DNA of 64,000 nucleotides from Russula earlei (lineage: Eukaryota > Basidiomycota > Agaricomycetes > Russulales > Russulaceae), in NCBI GenBank assembly GCA_025769875.1, contig JAGFNK010000121.1, positions 58,277 to 122,276 of the forward strand, in the 5' to 3' direction. Numbering within the stretch: the first letter of the stretch is position 1; each line of letters opens with the position of its first letter. The translations under genes and the position numbers were made by a program. The notes beneath the pieces were generated by a model. The model saw only the letters and a program-made list of their open reading frames with translations, was not told the origin of the DNA and did no database searches. This document shows, in pieces, positions 34,352-46,236 of this stretch.

Positions 34352-35540
34352 ATGTGTGCCCATTCTGGTGCACTACACGGCCAATCCCTAACTCAAAACC
34401 CTGATGGCACGCAATGCGTCTTTTCCTGTGTGTGCAATTTTCATGCATTGAGCTGTGTGCATTTTCTTTTCCCTCTTTCTTTCATTTTCACAGCTTTCTG
34501 ATTCATTCCACTTTGCAGGCTGCATTTTTGCATGTTCTTGTTTGTACCATGCCCATCCACCACAGCCCATTGCCGCCATGCCTCCTCCCTCACCTTGTCT
34601 CACCTTGTCTCCACCTCTGCCTCAAACACACACAGAACCTCTAGGTATAGGAAGAGGTTCACATTATGACAGGTTATGACCAGTCATCTGGTGTCAGGTG
34701 AATCATGGCTGGTCATGGAAAGACATGTGGAACCGTGACAGACAATGCTCCATCCCTTTTATCCTTTGCCACCAACTGCACACCCACACTACCATCTTGC
34801 ACCCGATGTCAAGACCTTGACAACATTGCCCACCCCTCCCCACTGACCATGTGTGCACGTCACACCCTGGCTCACGCAACGTGTTTGTGTCTCAAGCCTT
34901 TCACCATCCTCGACTACCTTGCCTGGTCCCAATCCTCTGATTCCCTTTCACCATTCCATTTCCTTCTACTCTTTGTATTTCCCCCCATGTATATAAAACC
35001 CTTAGTTACTCTGTGGTAAAGAGAGAGAAGAATAAGATCCCCTTTCCTTTGACATCTACCTCTGCTCAAATGAAGAACTTTGAACAACCACGGATGTGGT
35101 ACCAGCTCCTCTCTCCCCTTCTTGCTCCCACCTCTGGTTCCTCAGTCAATGTCCACTTACTGGTCCAACAGCCCCACTCTTTCACACTCATGCATCCCTG
35201 GACGCACCACACTGGTGGTTTAGAGCTTGCCTAAAGCTGTGACCATAATTTTCAAACCCATCAAATCTTGACAGAAATCCCAGGCACACCAGGCACCAGG
35301 CACACCAGTCATGACCAGTCATGACCAGTCATTATCTTGCTTGAAAGTTGATGTGACTGTGACTAGCAATTCTACAAACCAGTTTGACCTTGACTGAAAG
35401 TTCAGTCATGATCAGTCAGGTCAGGTTCAGTCAAGCAGTTTTTTGCAGTCAATGTGACCTGACCTGAAAGCACTACTTGGGACTAGGATCTAGTCATCAT
35501 ATGGTCAGCTACCTATGCTGAAGTAGTCAAGGGAGAGAAT
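34352..35540. other. CpG-poor repeat remnants
   Basis: No gene is recognised. TATA-like ATGTATATAAAACCC lies near 34988, with family G-like context upstream. 35308-35335 contains the tandem decamer AGTCATGACC repeated about 2.5 times, and 35370-35470 is a CAGTC/GACCTG-rich segment like 32180-32370. Confidence 0.4.
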
Positions 35541-37180
35541 CTATACAGACCTCTCCATGACAAGAAAAAGGTATACTATGTGACTCTCAATGAGCAGCAC
35601 GGTTGGACACATGCATACTTCTGTAAAGACCCCTACTGTCATTGGCATAGACAGTGGTAAGTGGGCACACAAGTCCCTACTCACTAGGAAAGGCAGTGGC
35701 AAGCAGACAAACTGGAGATTGAAGTAGAACATAGCATATGCATTAAGTTCAATCAGCTCTCCAGGAGGAGGCCATCCAGGAGGAGGCCCACCTGGAGGAG
35801 GCCCACCCAGAGGAGGACCATCCACAGTACCCTCCATAGGACCGGGAGCAAACCTGGCACCCCAACCAGCACCAGGCCCCCATGGAGGCAATGGATCTTT
35901 GAAAGGAGATCCTCCTGAGGTCTTCAAAGAAGACAGAAAGAAGATGAAGTACTTCATCCAAGATTTCAATCCATGGAATTTGCTTAACAGTGACAACCCA
36001 ACCATGACTATTCCAATGAAACGAGTAGCCTTGGCTCTCACCTACATCAAAGGAGAGAAAGTACATGAATGGGTGGTCAACCAAACAAACCTGGTAGAAG
36101 CAAAAAGGAATGGGGACCCACTGTCACCCTATGCACCAGTGCAATTGGATCTAATGGACATGCTCTTCTGGACCAAATTTGTGGACAACTTCTTTAGGGA
36201 ATTCAAAGATACCACAGAGCCAGAAAAGCAGCATTGCTGGATGATTACACCAGCAAGTTCCTTGTTCTGCTCAGTAAAGCAGGATGGGACCAGAACTCAC
36301 CAGGAGCAGTCAAAGCCTATAAAGCAGGACTGATCACCTGGCTGGTGCAATGAATTTGCAATTGACCAGTCAGAGACATACCTGCCATCAATGATCTACA
36401 AGCATGGATCAATGCTGCCAGGGAGGAACAAGCCAGAGACCAGCTTATGAAAGCTAATATTGGATCTGGAGGAGGATTGTTGACCACCAGGGAAAATCAC
36501 ATGAAATCCTTACAGGCTGGGAAAAGATGAAACCAAAGAGACCCTAATGATATGGAGGTGGACTCAGTATCCACTGATGCAGCAAGGACCAAGTGTCATC
36601 CTCCTCTGACAGAGGAGAAGAAGAAACTGCTAGCAGAAGGAAAATGCTTCATCTGCAAGAAGGCAGGGCACATTAGCTGGAACTGTCCTGACAAGTACAG
36701 AGTCAAGAAGAAATCAAGTAACCCAAGGGACAAAGGGAAGGCTTGAGCTCTGGAAACAGAGAAGGAGGATGACTCAGGGGACAGTGGAAATGAGAGCACT
36801 GTCTCTGGATGATCCACATCTCCCCCTCCTACCTACAACAAGAGCTCCTCCTCTGCATCCATAAAGAAGATGTCCACCAAACAGAAGGAGGACTTATTGG
36901 AAGAATGATGGAACAGGGTTTTTAGGAACACCTAAGTTGACAGCCTGGCTTAGGAAGAATAGTGTGTTGCAAGTGTACATTAGAAGACTGAATGCTATGA
37001 ATATCCCATTCACCTTCATCACTGCACACATGACAGCCAAGGAATCTGCTCTACTAGACAGTGGAGCAACAGAAAACTTCATTGATCACTCAGCTTGGAA
37101 AAGGCTGAAGATTGGAAAACAAGAACTACATGAACTCATGGTAGTATGAAATGTCGACAGAGCTCAGAATAAGCAGGCTT
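35541..37180 (+). pseudogene. Ty3/gypsy gag-protease fragment
   Basis: The plus strand encodes a Gly/Pro-rich N-terminal stretch (about 35758-35890) and a gag capsid-like domain to 36333 (FIQDFNPWNLLN, FFREFKDTTEPEKQ). A zinc knuckle (CFICKKAGHISWNC) follows at 36648-36689, then a retropepsin (LLDSGATENFID) near 37051-37086. Stops and frameshifts separate the pieces. It ends at 37180, where the 5'-truncated LTR C3 begins, and RT is absent. CpGs are depleted. It is unrelated in detail to the young gypsy at 52070. Confidence 0.85.
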
Positions 37181-37309
37181 CATGGTGCCACCCTGTTCAC
37201 ACAACCAAAAGGGGTGAGTAGAGGTGTCCACAATATCATGTGTGCATTGTCACGCAATTGATCCTAGGCACAATTGACATACAGCAGGCCCTACTTAGTG
37301 GCAACCTAT

Positions 37310-37923
37310 TGTAAGGAAGATTATGGCTGGCCTTGAAATCACATGCAGAAACATGATGCAACACAACCCAGCACCCTCTCGTCCCCAGCATTCGCAACTG
37401 CATGCACACACCCATCTCTCTCCCTTTGCCACCAACTGCATGTGCACGCCACCTCCCTCTCATCCCCAACTGCACACCCTCACTAGCATGCTACCACCTT
37501 GCACCAAGGCCTCGACCACATTGCCCAGCCCTCACCACTGACCACATGCACATGCCACACCCTGACTCACATGTTTCATCTCAAACCTTTCATGATTGCC
37601 TTGACCGCCTCACCCGGTCTTGATTTCTCTTTCAATGTCTCTGACTCCTTTCACTGTTTCCTCTCCCCTTGATGCCTTTCATCCTTAGTACTCCTTGATG
37701 TACATAAAACTCTAGCTACTGTCTTGAATTAAAAAAAAATCCCTCTTGTCTGCCCTTTGATTTGACTGCCTCAAAAAGCTGTCACTACATTTGTGTCCAT
37801 GTCATGCGTCCCAGCTGGGACTGCTCTTCTCTTCTCTCCTCTCCTCTCTCTGTTCTATCCACTCAGACCAGTCAGCATCATGATCTCACTTGCATGTCCC
37901 TGGACTTGCTAAACTATCTAACA
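37310..37923 (+). repeat. Family G repeat inside LTR C3
   Basis: It starts TGTAAGGAAG and ends ATCTAACA, like an LTR, and contains GTACATAAAACTCTAGCTAC near 37697 as a possible promoter. It resembles 32490 and 60987. Flanking duplications were not found (CCTAT, GTAAA). Confidence 0.5.
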
Positions 37924-38235
37924 GTAAAAGACAGTATTAAAGGCTCCCTAAGGACCCTTTAAGATGACCTCAAGTGCCTTCCATTGGATGTTAATGAAGA
38001 TACTATAGGCCCTAGAACACATTATTAGACTAACTCTAATAATGGTGGAACAAACTATAAGGCAATACTAAGGACCTTAATATGGATATTAGGGTTGACT
38101 CTAAGGACCCTAATAGAACCTTATAAGGGGCCTCATAGGCACCACTATTTCACTGTCAAATACCCCAAGTCCCCAAATGACTGGCCCTAAACTAACTAAC
38201 AGTAAATGAATCAGATGCTTTGCACATGCACTAAG

Positions 38236-39199
38236 TGTCAAGACTCACTGTTGAACAATCCAGTTCAAGAGTGAGGGATAAGTTCAAAGATGAGTTGATA
38301 GATGTCCAAGACAGCGTGGGCAAGAAGTAGAGTCCAAAGCAGTACCAAGTACCAAAGAGGTACAGTTACTGGTAGAGTTGAGCAGGTACACAGGGAAGAG
38401 GCCAGAATGGTCACAAGGGGACAGTCCTTAAAGGAGTATCCCAGGGATAGAGAGTGCTGTAAACAAATGGACTGTCTGAGGACTGTCTGCTACTTTATTG
38501 AGCACTTATATACTACAAGAGAACTGCTAAAAAGGGAACAAGTCATAACCTTGTTATCAAGCACAATTGATGGATGAGTGAGAAGTTGGGGTATGCTTAC
38601 TGAGCATGCTTGGTCATGCTCAGTAAGCTGCTGAGTAAGAAGGCTCCTGTTGATGAGTAAGAGCCTTCACTGTCCACATGTTCACTGCCTTGATACATGT
38701 GCTAAGCACCTGATTCATTTACTGTTAGTTAGTTTAGGGCTGGTCATTTGAGGACTTGTAGTTTGGTTCCGGAAATAGAGTTGTTTATTAGGCCCCTTAT
38801 ATAGTTCTATTAGGGTCATTATAGTTGACCCTAATACTTATATTAAGGTCCTTAGTATCGCTTTGTAGTTCATTCTATAGTTATTAGAGTTAGTCTAATA
38901 ACATGTTGTAGGGCTTTTAGTGTCTTGTTAGTGCCTCTTGTAGGGCACTTAAAGTCATCCTAAGGGATCCTTAGAGAGGCTATAATATAGCCCTTTATTG
39001 CTAAAAGGGTTGCCATTAAGTGGGGCTTGCTGTATGTCGATTGTGCCAAGAATCGCTTGTGCAACAATGTGCGCATGATATTGTGGACACCTCTACTCAC
39101 CCCTTTTGCCTGTGTGAACAGGGTGGCACCATAGAGGCTGGGTTTCCTCTATTAAGGAAGGGTCCTTCAAGGGCCCTCTCTGGGAACTGATTCATGACA
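38236..39199 (-). repeat. Solo LTR, family C (copy 2)
   Basis: This 964-bp reverse-oriented LTR has CTAAG duplications. The left one is 38231-38235. The right one is split by LTR B2: CTAA at 39200-39203, then G at 39829 after removing B2 and its own duplication. Confidence 0.92.
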
Positions 39200-39203
39200 C
39201 TAA

Positions 39204-39823
39204 TGTTACCAAGTGGTTTGGGGTCCGGAAGATGCCGGAACACCTGAACTATGGACTGCACTGTTTGCATCATGCGTGTGTCAGATCTTGATTGTTTATG
39301 TTCATTGATATCGCGTTCAGAACGCGTTGATCGTATCTGTCTGAAGAAATATTGAAGAAGCAATGAGTAGCATTGCTTCTGTTCCAGATGCTCCTGTACT
39401 GCCACGTACGTTGCTTCCTTGATTAGGAAAGTACTTATGACACTGAGATTGCTACTAGGGAAGCACTTAATGCTTCCAGCACTGAGATCGTTTACATAGA
39501 AGCAACCTCGCTTCTATGAGCCATGTTTTGCTTCTATAGCACCAACCAGTACTACAGTAGCACAAACCTTATCCCTGTAGGGCTATATAAGGCCCCCAGA
39601 TGTAACAGTTGAGCCTTAAGCTCAACTTAGTTTGCCAATCCCAAACAGTTGACTCCTACCCCGTCTGCAGAGCCCCTCTCATCTTATTGCCATACTCCAG
39701 AAGGATCTAACACTCCTTCCCCTCCATGAGTATTGCTTGCTTGACTCAGGCATATCTGCATCGGTAGGACGTGTTCATAGACATGACCATTGATCTTATT
39801 TAAGGCACTTTGGAGCCTTAACA
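39204..39823 (+). repeat. Solo LTR, family B (copy 2)
   Basis: This 620-bp LTR has exact ACTAA duplications (39199-39203, 39824-39828). The insertion point straddles the last base of LTR C2. TATA-like GGCTATATAAGG lies near 39583. Confidence 0.93.
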
Positions 39824-40316
39824 ACTAAGCAGTGAACACATGGACACTAAAGGCCCTTACTCATCACCATGGGCCTTCTTACTCAGCAGCTTACTGAGCA
39901 TGACTGAGCATGCTCACTAAGCATGTTCTGACTTCTTACTCATCCATCATTGAGGTTGATAACAAGGTTATGACTTGTTCTCTATTTAGCAGTTCCCTGG
40001 TAGTATATAAGTGCTCACTAAAGTAGTGGACAGTCTTCAGACTGTCCATTTGACTTGTGACACTCTACTACCAAGGGTACTCCTTTGGGACCACCCTATC
40101 TAGCACACCCTGGCCCACTCTCTCTGTGACCACCTCTCACAGCCTGTCCCAGTCCCTCTTTGGTACTTGCTACTTGTTTGGACCATGCTCTTTGCCAACT
40201 TCATCCTCAAGCTCAGTTGACCCATCTCCAAACTCTTGTCTCACTCTTGAACTGGATTGTTCAACAGTGAGTTTTGACATATACAAGGCATCCAGGCTAG
40301 TAATAGTCCAAGGTTG

Positions 40317-42240
40317 TGTCAAGACTCACTGTTGAACAATCCAGTTCAAGAGCGAGGGACAAGTTCAAAGACAAGTTGATAGATGTCCATGATGGCATGG
40401 GCAAGAAGTAGAGTCCAAAGCAGTACCAAGTACCAACAAGGTACGGTTACTGGTAGAGTCGAACAGGTATGCAGGGAAGAGGCCAGAATGGTCACAAGGG
40501 GATGGTCCTTAAAGGAGTATCCCAGGGGTAGAGAGTGCTGTAAACAAATGGACAGTCTGAAGACTGTCTGTTACTTTATTGAGCGCTTATATACTACAAG
40601 TGTCAAGACTCACTGTTGAACTATCCAGTTCAAGAGCAAGGGATAAGCTCGAAGATGAGTCGATAGACGTCCAAGACCGCGTGGGCAAGGAGTAAAGTCC
40701 AGAGGAGCAACAAATACCAGAGAGGTATTGTCACTGTGAGAGTAGAACAATCACGCAGGGAAGAGGCCAGGATAGTCACAAGGGGATGGTCCTTAAGGAG
40801 TATCCCAGGAATGGAGAGTGCCGTAAACAAATGGACAGTCTGAGGACTGTCCGCTACTTTATTGAGCGCTTATATACTACAAGAGAACTGCTAAATAGGG
40901 AACAAGTCATAACCTTGTTATCAAGCACAATAGAGTGATGAGTAAGAAGTCGGAGGACGCTTACGGAGCATGCTCAGTCATGCTCAGTAAGCTGCTGAGT
41001 AAGAAGCTTCTCTTGATGAGTAAGAGCTTCTATTGTCCACATGTTCACTGCTTTAGTGCACGTGCAGGCACCTGATTCATTTCCTGTTAGTTAGTTTAGG
41101 GCCGGTCATTTGAGGACTTGTAGTTTGGTTAGGGAATAGTGTTATCTTATAAGGCCCTTATATAGTTCTATTAGGGTCCTTAGAGTCGACCCTAATACTT
41201 CTATTAAGGTCCTTAGTGTTGCCTTATAGTTCGTTCTATAGTTATTAGAGTTGATCTAATAACGTGTTGTAGGGCCTTTGATACTAGGTTAGTACCTATC
41301 GTAGAGTTCCTAGGGTCGTTCCAAAGGGTCCTTAGGAAGGCCCTAATACTGTCTTTTGTTGCTAGAAGGGTTGCCTTTAAGTGGGGCTTGCTGTATGTTG
41401 ATTGTGCCGAGAATTGCTCGCGCAACAATGCGCGCGCGATATTGTGGACACCTCTACTCACCCCTTTTGCTCATGTGAACAGGGTGACACCATAGAGGCT
41501 GGGTTTCCTCCTATAAGGAAGGGTCCTTCAAGGGCCCTCTCCGGGGAATGGTTCATGACAACAAGAGGATTGCTAGGAACAAGTCTTAACCTTGTTATCA
41601 AGCACAATAGACAGATGAGTAAGAAGTCGGAGTGTGCTTACTGAGCATGCTCAGTCATGCTCAGTAAGCTGCTGAGTAAGAAGGCTCATCCTGATGAGTA
41701 AGAGTCTTTACTGTCCATGTGTTTACTTCTTTAGTACATGTGCAAAGCACCTGATTCATTTCCTGTTAGTTAGTTTAGGGCCAGTCATTTGAGGACTTGT
41801 AGTTTGGTGCAAGGAATAGAGTGGCTTATAAGGCCCCCTATATAGTTCCATTAGGGTCCTTAGAGTCGACCCTAATACTTATATTAAGGTCCTTAGTATT
41901 GTTTCATAGTTCGTTCTAAGGTTATTAGACTTAGTCTAATAACGTGTTGTAGGGCTGTTAGTGTCTTGTTAGTGCCTCTTGTAGAGTACTTAGAGTCGTC
42001 CTAAAGGGTCCTTAGAGAGGCTATAATACTGTCCTTTATTGCTAAAAGGGTTGCTATTAAGTGGGGCTTGCTGTATGTTAATTGTGCCGAGAATTACTCA
42101 CGCAACAATGCGCGTGCGATATTGTGGACACCTCTACTCACCCCTTTTGTCCATGTGAACAGGGTGACACCATAGAGGCTGGGTTTCCTCTCATAAGGAA
42201 GGGTCCTTCAAGGGCCCTCTCTGGGAAATGGTTCATGACA
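40317..42240 (-). repeat. Solo LTR, family C (copy 1), carrying another LTR C
   Basis: The reverse-oriented LTR has exact GGTTG duplications (40312-40316, 42241-42245). It contains a second LTR of the same family (40601-41560). Own length without the insert is 959 bp. Confidence 0.93.
40601..41560 (-). repeat. Solo LTR, family C, nested in copy 1
   Basis: This 960-bp LTR has exact ACAAG duplications (40596-40600, 41561-41565). Same family and same orientation as its host LTR. Confidence 0.93.
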
Positions 42241-42245
42241 GGTTG

Positions 42246-42615
42246 GTTGTATTCTGCATCATATAACCAAGAGTTGGTCTCCCAGTCAAAGGTGTTGAAT
42301 ATTCCTGGTATGACAGCAAGTTGGATGTAAAATTGGTTGTTTCTTTGTAGGCAATTGAGGTGCAAGTGATAGAATCAGACAGTAAGGCAATAGTAACTGC
42401 TGAGGTGAAGGGATTGATATTCAATTGGGTTCCCTTGAATGTTTCTGACTTGTGAAAGATGCCAATACAATAACTGTTGGTGTGCTGGCGGTAGGAGTCA
42501 ACTAAGAGTCCAAAGATCTAATGTATGTTCATCATGGCTTAGGAGTTGACCAAAGGGTAAGACTTCAAGAAACTCTTTGACTGCAAGGTGGGGGTAATCT
42601 TCATTGGGAGGTTCT
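42246..42615 (-). pseudogene. Coding island between LTRs, unrecognised
   Basis: The minus strand has overlapping short frames (NQFYIQLAVIPGIFN and a TFDWETNSWLYD-type string) that read like a decayed protein. Frames shift and stops occur. Together with islands at 43584-44131 and 44516-44640 it may be one gene broken by three LTR insertions. No family is recognised. Confidence 0.35.
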
Positions 42616-43578
42616 TGTCAAGACTCACTGTTGAACAATCCAGTTCAAGAGCAAGGGGTTAGTTCTGAGACGAGTCGATAAACGTCCAAGACAGTGTGGG
42701 CAAGGAGTAAGGTCCAGAGCTGTAACAAATACCAGAGGGGTATGGTTACTGGTAAAGTTGAGCAGGTACGCAGAGAGGAAGCCAGAATAGTCACTAGGGG
42801 ATGGTCCTTAAAGGAGTATCCCAGGGATGGAGAGTGCCATAAACAAATGGACAGTCTGAGGACTGTCCGCTACTTTATTGAGCACTATATACTACAAGAG
42901 AACTGCTAAATAGGGAACAAGTCATAACCTTGTTATCAAGCACAATAGAGTGATGAGTAAGAAGTTGGAGTGTGCTTACTGAGCATGCTCAGTCATGCTC
43001 AGTAAGCTGCTGAGTAAGAAGGCTTCTCTTGATGAGTAAGAGCCTTCACTGTTCATGTGTTCACTGCTTTAGTACACATGCATGCACCTGATTCATTTTC
43101 TGTTAGTTAGTTTAGGGCTGGTCTTCTGAGGACTTATAGTTTGGTTTAGGGAATAGTGTTATCTTATAAGGCCCCTTATATAGTTTTATTAGGGTCCTTA
43201 GAGTCAACCCTAATACTTCTATTAAGGTCCTTAGTATTGCCTTATAGTTTGTTCTATAGTTATTAGAGTTAGTCTAATAACGTGTTGTAGGGTCTTTGAT
43301 ACTGTGTTAGTGCCTATTGTAGAGCACCTAGAGTCATCCTAATGGGTCCTTAGGAAGGCCCTAATACTGTCCTTTATTGCTAAAAGGGTTGCCATTAAGT
43401 GGGGCTTGCTGTATGTTGATTGTGCTGAGAATTGCTCACGCCTCAATGCACGTGTGATATTGTGGACACCTCTACTCACCCCTTTTGCTCATGTGAACAG
43501 GGTGACACCATAGAGGCTGGGTTTCCTCTCATAAGGAAGGGTCCTTCAAGGGCCCTCTCCGGAGAATGGTTCATGACA
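42616..43578 (-). repeat. Solo LTR, family C (copy 5)
   Basis: This 963-bp reverse-oriented LTR is flanked by GTTCT (42611-42615) and GTTCC (43579-43583), a duplication with one mismatch. It contains the 13-bp inverted repeat typical of the family at 42975-43006. Confidence 0.9.
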
Positions 43579-43583
43579 GTTCC

Positions 43584-44640
43584 ACTCCTGGTGAATTGTG
43601 TAAGCTGATTAAATTGTTTGTGGGGAAGAGGGTGTTTGTCCAGGTTCAATAATGATTTATATTCAAAATGTGTCTAGTGATTGTGTCTTCCTCTTTGTCT
43701 TCTTCTAAGGAATATTCATGAGGCACTTTTTTTTAAAAACAGAGATATGTTTATTTTGATCCTTCTTTAAGTGTTACAAGGATGGTTCTTACTTTTTAAG
43801 AACTATGTGCAAGATCTATAGTCTGTAAACAATAATTCTCGAGTGATTTGAGAGGGTTGGCAGAAATATGAGGCATGAAGCAAAAGCAAAGTAACTGGGG
43901 GTTGGAGCATAGAGTATCAACCATATAGGTTGAGAAATGATGTATGGATATATGGTTGTTTCCTTTCTCAAAATGTAAGTAACTGTAAGAGAATGCTAGA
44001 TATCCATCCAAGAAGTCATGTCCCAAAGATAAGCAAAAGGACCCTTTGTAGACACAATGGTATGTAGCAGGCAAGGTAAGTAGTTTTCTAAACAAAAACA
44101 TGTGAAAAACATAGGTGAGGCATCCAAGGGGTGTTGCACAGCATAGAGTGCAGCTAACAGGCCAAGCAACCCACCTTAGAGGTTGTGGTAATGCTCAAGT
44201 GATATTGGGGTGTAGAGCAATGTGTATACTCATCTACATGTATGCATTTATACCTCTATGACCCAGGGCTGTTCCTAAGTCCAAAAGAGGTGACTACAGG
44301 TGTCCACTATATTGCGCACTCAGTGATGCATGATGTGGAAACATTCTAGATGCAGCATAAGGCTACATCTTGTGATAGATAGTGTAGTATGCATAACCCT
44401 ATTGCCATATGCACATATTCTAAAGTTCTGTCTAACATGTAACATCTCTGAGTGGATCTTGAACCTTGTGTGAAGGTCTTCACCTTCTTTGATCCGTTTG
44501 GGTTCCGGTTCAACAAGGGGAAAGTCCATGTCCAGGGCATATACTCCTACAGAGGAGCAGATGCCAAAGGGGCCTAAGCCATACTCAGTGGCAAGGGCAG
44601 CATTGGAGGGTTCCACTACAAAAGTGTGGACAATGTGTGC
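43584..44640 (-). pseudogene. Broken coding region split by a solo copia LTR
   Basis: Minus-strand coding at 44616-44516 (EPSNAALATEYGLGPFGICS) continues after the solo LTR (44132-44515) at 44126-43796 (LLTLPATYHCVYKGSFCLS, LGHDFLDGYLAFSYSY). When the LTR and one duplication are removed, the frame is uninterrupted across the junction for over 130 codons. I do not recognise the family; the composition (Cys, aromatic) does not suggest gag. From 43795 to 43584 the sequence is non-coding by eye. Confidence 0.45.
44132..44515 (-). repeat. Solo copia LTR
   Basis: This 384-bp LTR matches 859-1240 and 8141-8525. It has exact AGGGG duplications (44127-44131, 44516-44520). Confidence 0.93.
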
Positions 44641-45146
44641 ACAAAATGTAGTTGTGTAGGTGTCTGTGAAAGTGTGATGATGTAACTGATCTGTGGTAGG
44701 GATGCATGACAGGTCATCTTGGTGGTTTAGGTCATGGAGGGGTCACCACTGCTCGAGGGAGCAGTTGGTGGAAGGGAGGACAAAGTATTGGTGAGGGTGG
44801 AATTGGAATGCTGAACAAGTGGGGTGATTGAGGAAGCCTTTGGGCACAGGAGGACAGTCCTCTTGTTGTTGGTCATTCTGCTGTGGTGGAGGCATATTGG
44901 CAGGGACAAAGTCACCTGGGATAGGCTGGGCAGTGGTAGGAAGAGCTGGTGGCAAATAAATGTCACTGAATTGTGAGGATATGTCCACCAGTTCAAAGTT
45001 CTCTGTGAGGAGGTGAAGGGCAGTGCATGGAGTGGGCTGGAAAGGAGAAGGAAGATGCAGGGAGGTATTGACAAGAGTGGGGGAGTTGGAAGTAGACACT
45101 TGAGTTGTTTGGCTGGGCAATACAGGAATGGTAGAGACTGTCCCGA
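44641..45146 (-). pseudogene. Pro/Gln-rich coding remnant
   Basis: A minus-strand frame of 142 codons (45171-44743) is mostly open (NFELVDISSQFSDIYLPPAL, then a PPPQQNDQQQ stretch), and a second frame overlaps it. No domain is recognised. It could be an upstream part of the region at 43584-44640. It is cut on the right by LTR A5. Confidence 0.3.
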
Positions 45147-45481
45147 TGTCAAGACATGTACTGCTGATCACTTAGGACTCAGGAGCAGGTGGAGTGAAGG
45201 ATTGGACAAGGCAATGGATGTTGACAATGATATTGCCAATGAGGATGAGCCAAATGACAAGGAGATGCCAGAGAGGTACTGGCAGGTGTTGCTGGAGACA
45301 GAGGCAAAGAGGAGAGGCCAGTGCTGAAGACTTGAAACAAGGTGGTCATAAAAGAGAATCTTGGAGAGCGAGGGACTTTAAACGAAGCAGTCACAGAGGA
45401 GTACTTTGGGGAGAGAGTATCACAAATGGACAGTCTGACAACTGCCATGCTAGATTGGGACTTATATACTGTGTACAGGGC

Positions 45482-46145
45482 TGTTGTAGTTTACCCCTTT
45501 CTTCGGTTCGTCCATAATCCTTCTCCTTATTGTTCTCCTTTGTTATCCTTGTCTCCACAGTTACGGTTTCATCCCTTGATGGTGATCCCCTATTGTGTTC
45601 CACCGACCGCGTTTCATCTATTGTGTCTCACTTATTGTGTTTCACCTATTGTGTTTCATCTATCGTGTTTCACTTATTGTGTTTCACCTATTGTTGAGTT
45701 ACTTTTGCTATTGATCTACCTTTATCTATTGTTCTGCTTATAGTACTGTACAGCCTCGCTACATACAGTATTTAAGCACCTGTAGAAGCTGGGGAATGCC
45801 CCAAGCTTAGCTTTGTCCCACTTCCTGTCGCATCCCTTGCCCTGTATACTCTCTCAATCACAAACTTGCTTGTGCTGGCCTACACTCTGCTTGATCTGAG
45901 CACACCTCAAGGAACCCTTGTGTTCCTCTTCCTCCTCTGCCTCTCTCTCATCATCCTCCTCTTCTGTGAAACCAGAAGATCAACTCTGTCTGCAGACTGA
46001 GTCATTATCTGACTCAGCCTTGAGACGCTAAACCTTTGATCCGGTCTCTCTGAGCCGGCCCCCACTGAACCCTTGAACCAAGTCACAGGAACTTGGCCCC
46101 CATTGAACCCTGAGCTAATGCTCTTACGGCCACGACGCCATTACA
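45482..46145 (+). repeat. Solo LTR, family F, with 14-bp tandem repeats
   Basis: This 664-bp LTR (TGTTGTAGTT..CCATTACA) has exact AGGGC duplications (45477-45481, 46146-46150). A 14-bp unit is repeated six times at 45611-45694. A possible promoter segment with CAGTATTTAAG lies near 45767. Only one copy is in the window. Confidence 0.88.
45611..45694 (+). repeat. Six tandem 14-bp units (GTTTCACCTATTGT type)
   Basis: Six adjacent units differ at one to three positions each. They lie in the U3-like part of LTR F, upstream of its TATA-like region. Confidence 0.92.
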
Positions 46146-46236
46146 AGGGCTGAGTATGAACTATAGGGACTAATCTAGACTCTCTAGTTTCATCCAATAG
46201 GGCACTTGGGGCATAAACTCACTTGTGTCAGACTTT

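Larger units (their letters stand above)
37181..40279 (+). repeat. LTR family C (copy 3), 5'-truncated and carrying three insertions
   Basis: The sequence lacks the first 78 or so bases of the family C LTR and ends GTTTTGACA at 40279. It is interrupted by a family G segment (37310-37923), by LTR C2 (38236-39199) and by LTR B2 (39204-39823). It lies in the plus orientation, with TATA-like TAGTATATAAG near 40005. Confidence 0.85.

Noticed and set aside
40596..43006. Direct repeats of about 1 kb, considered as a CRISPR-like or satellite array
   Set aside because: They are individual LTRs with their own target duplications, not a regular array.
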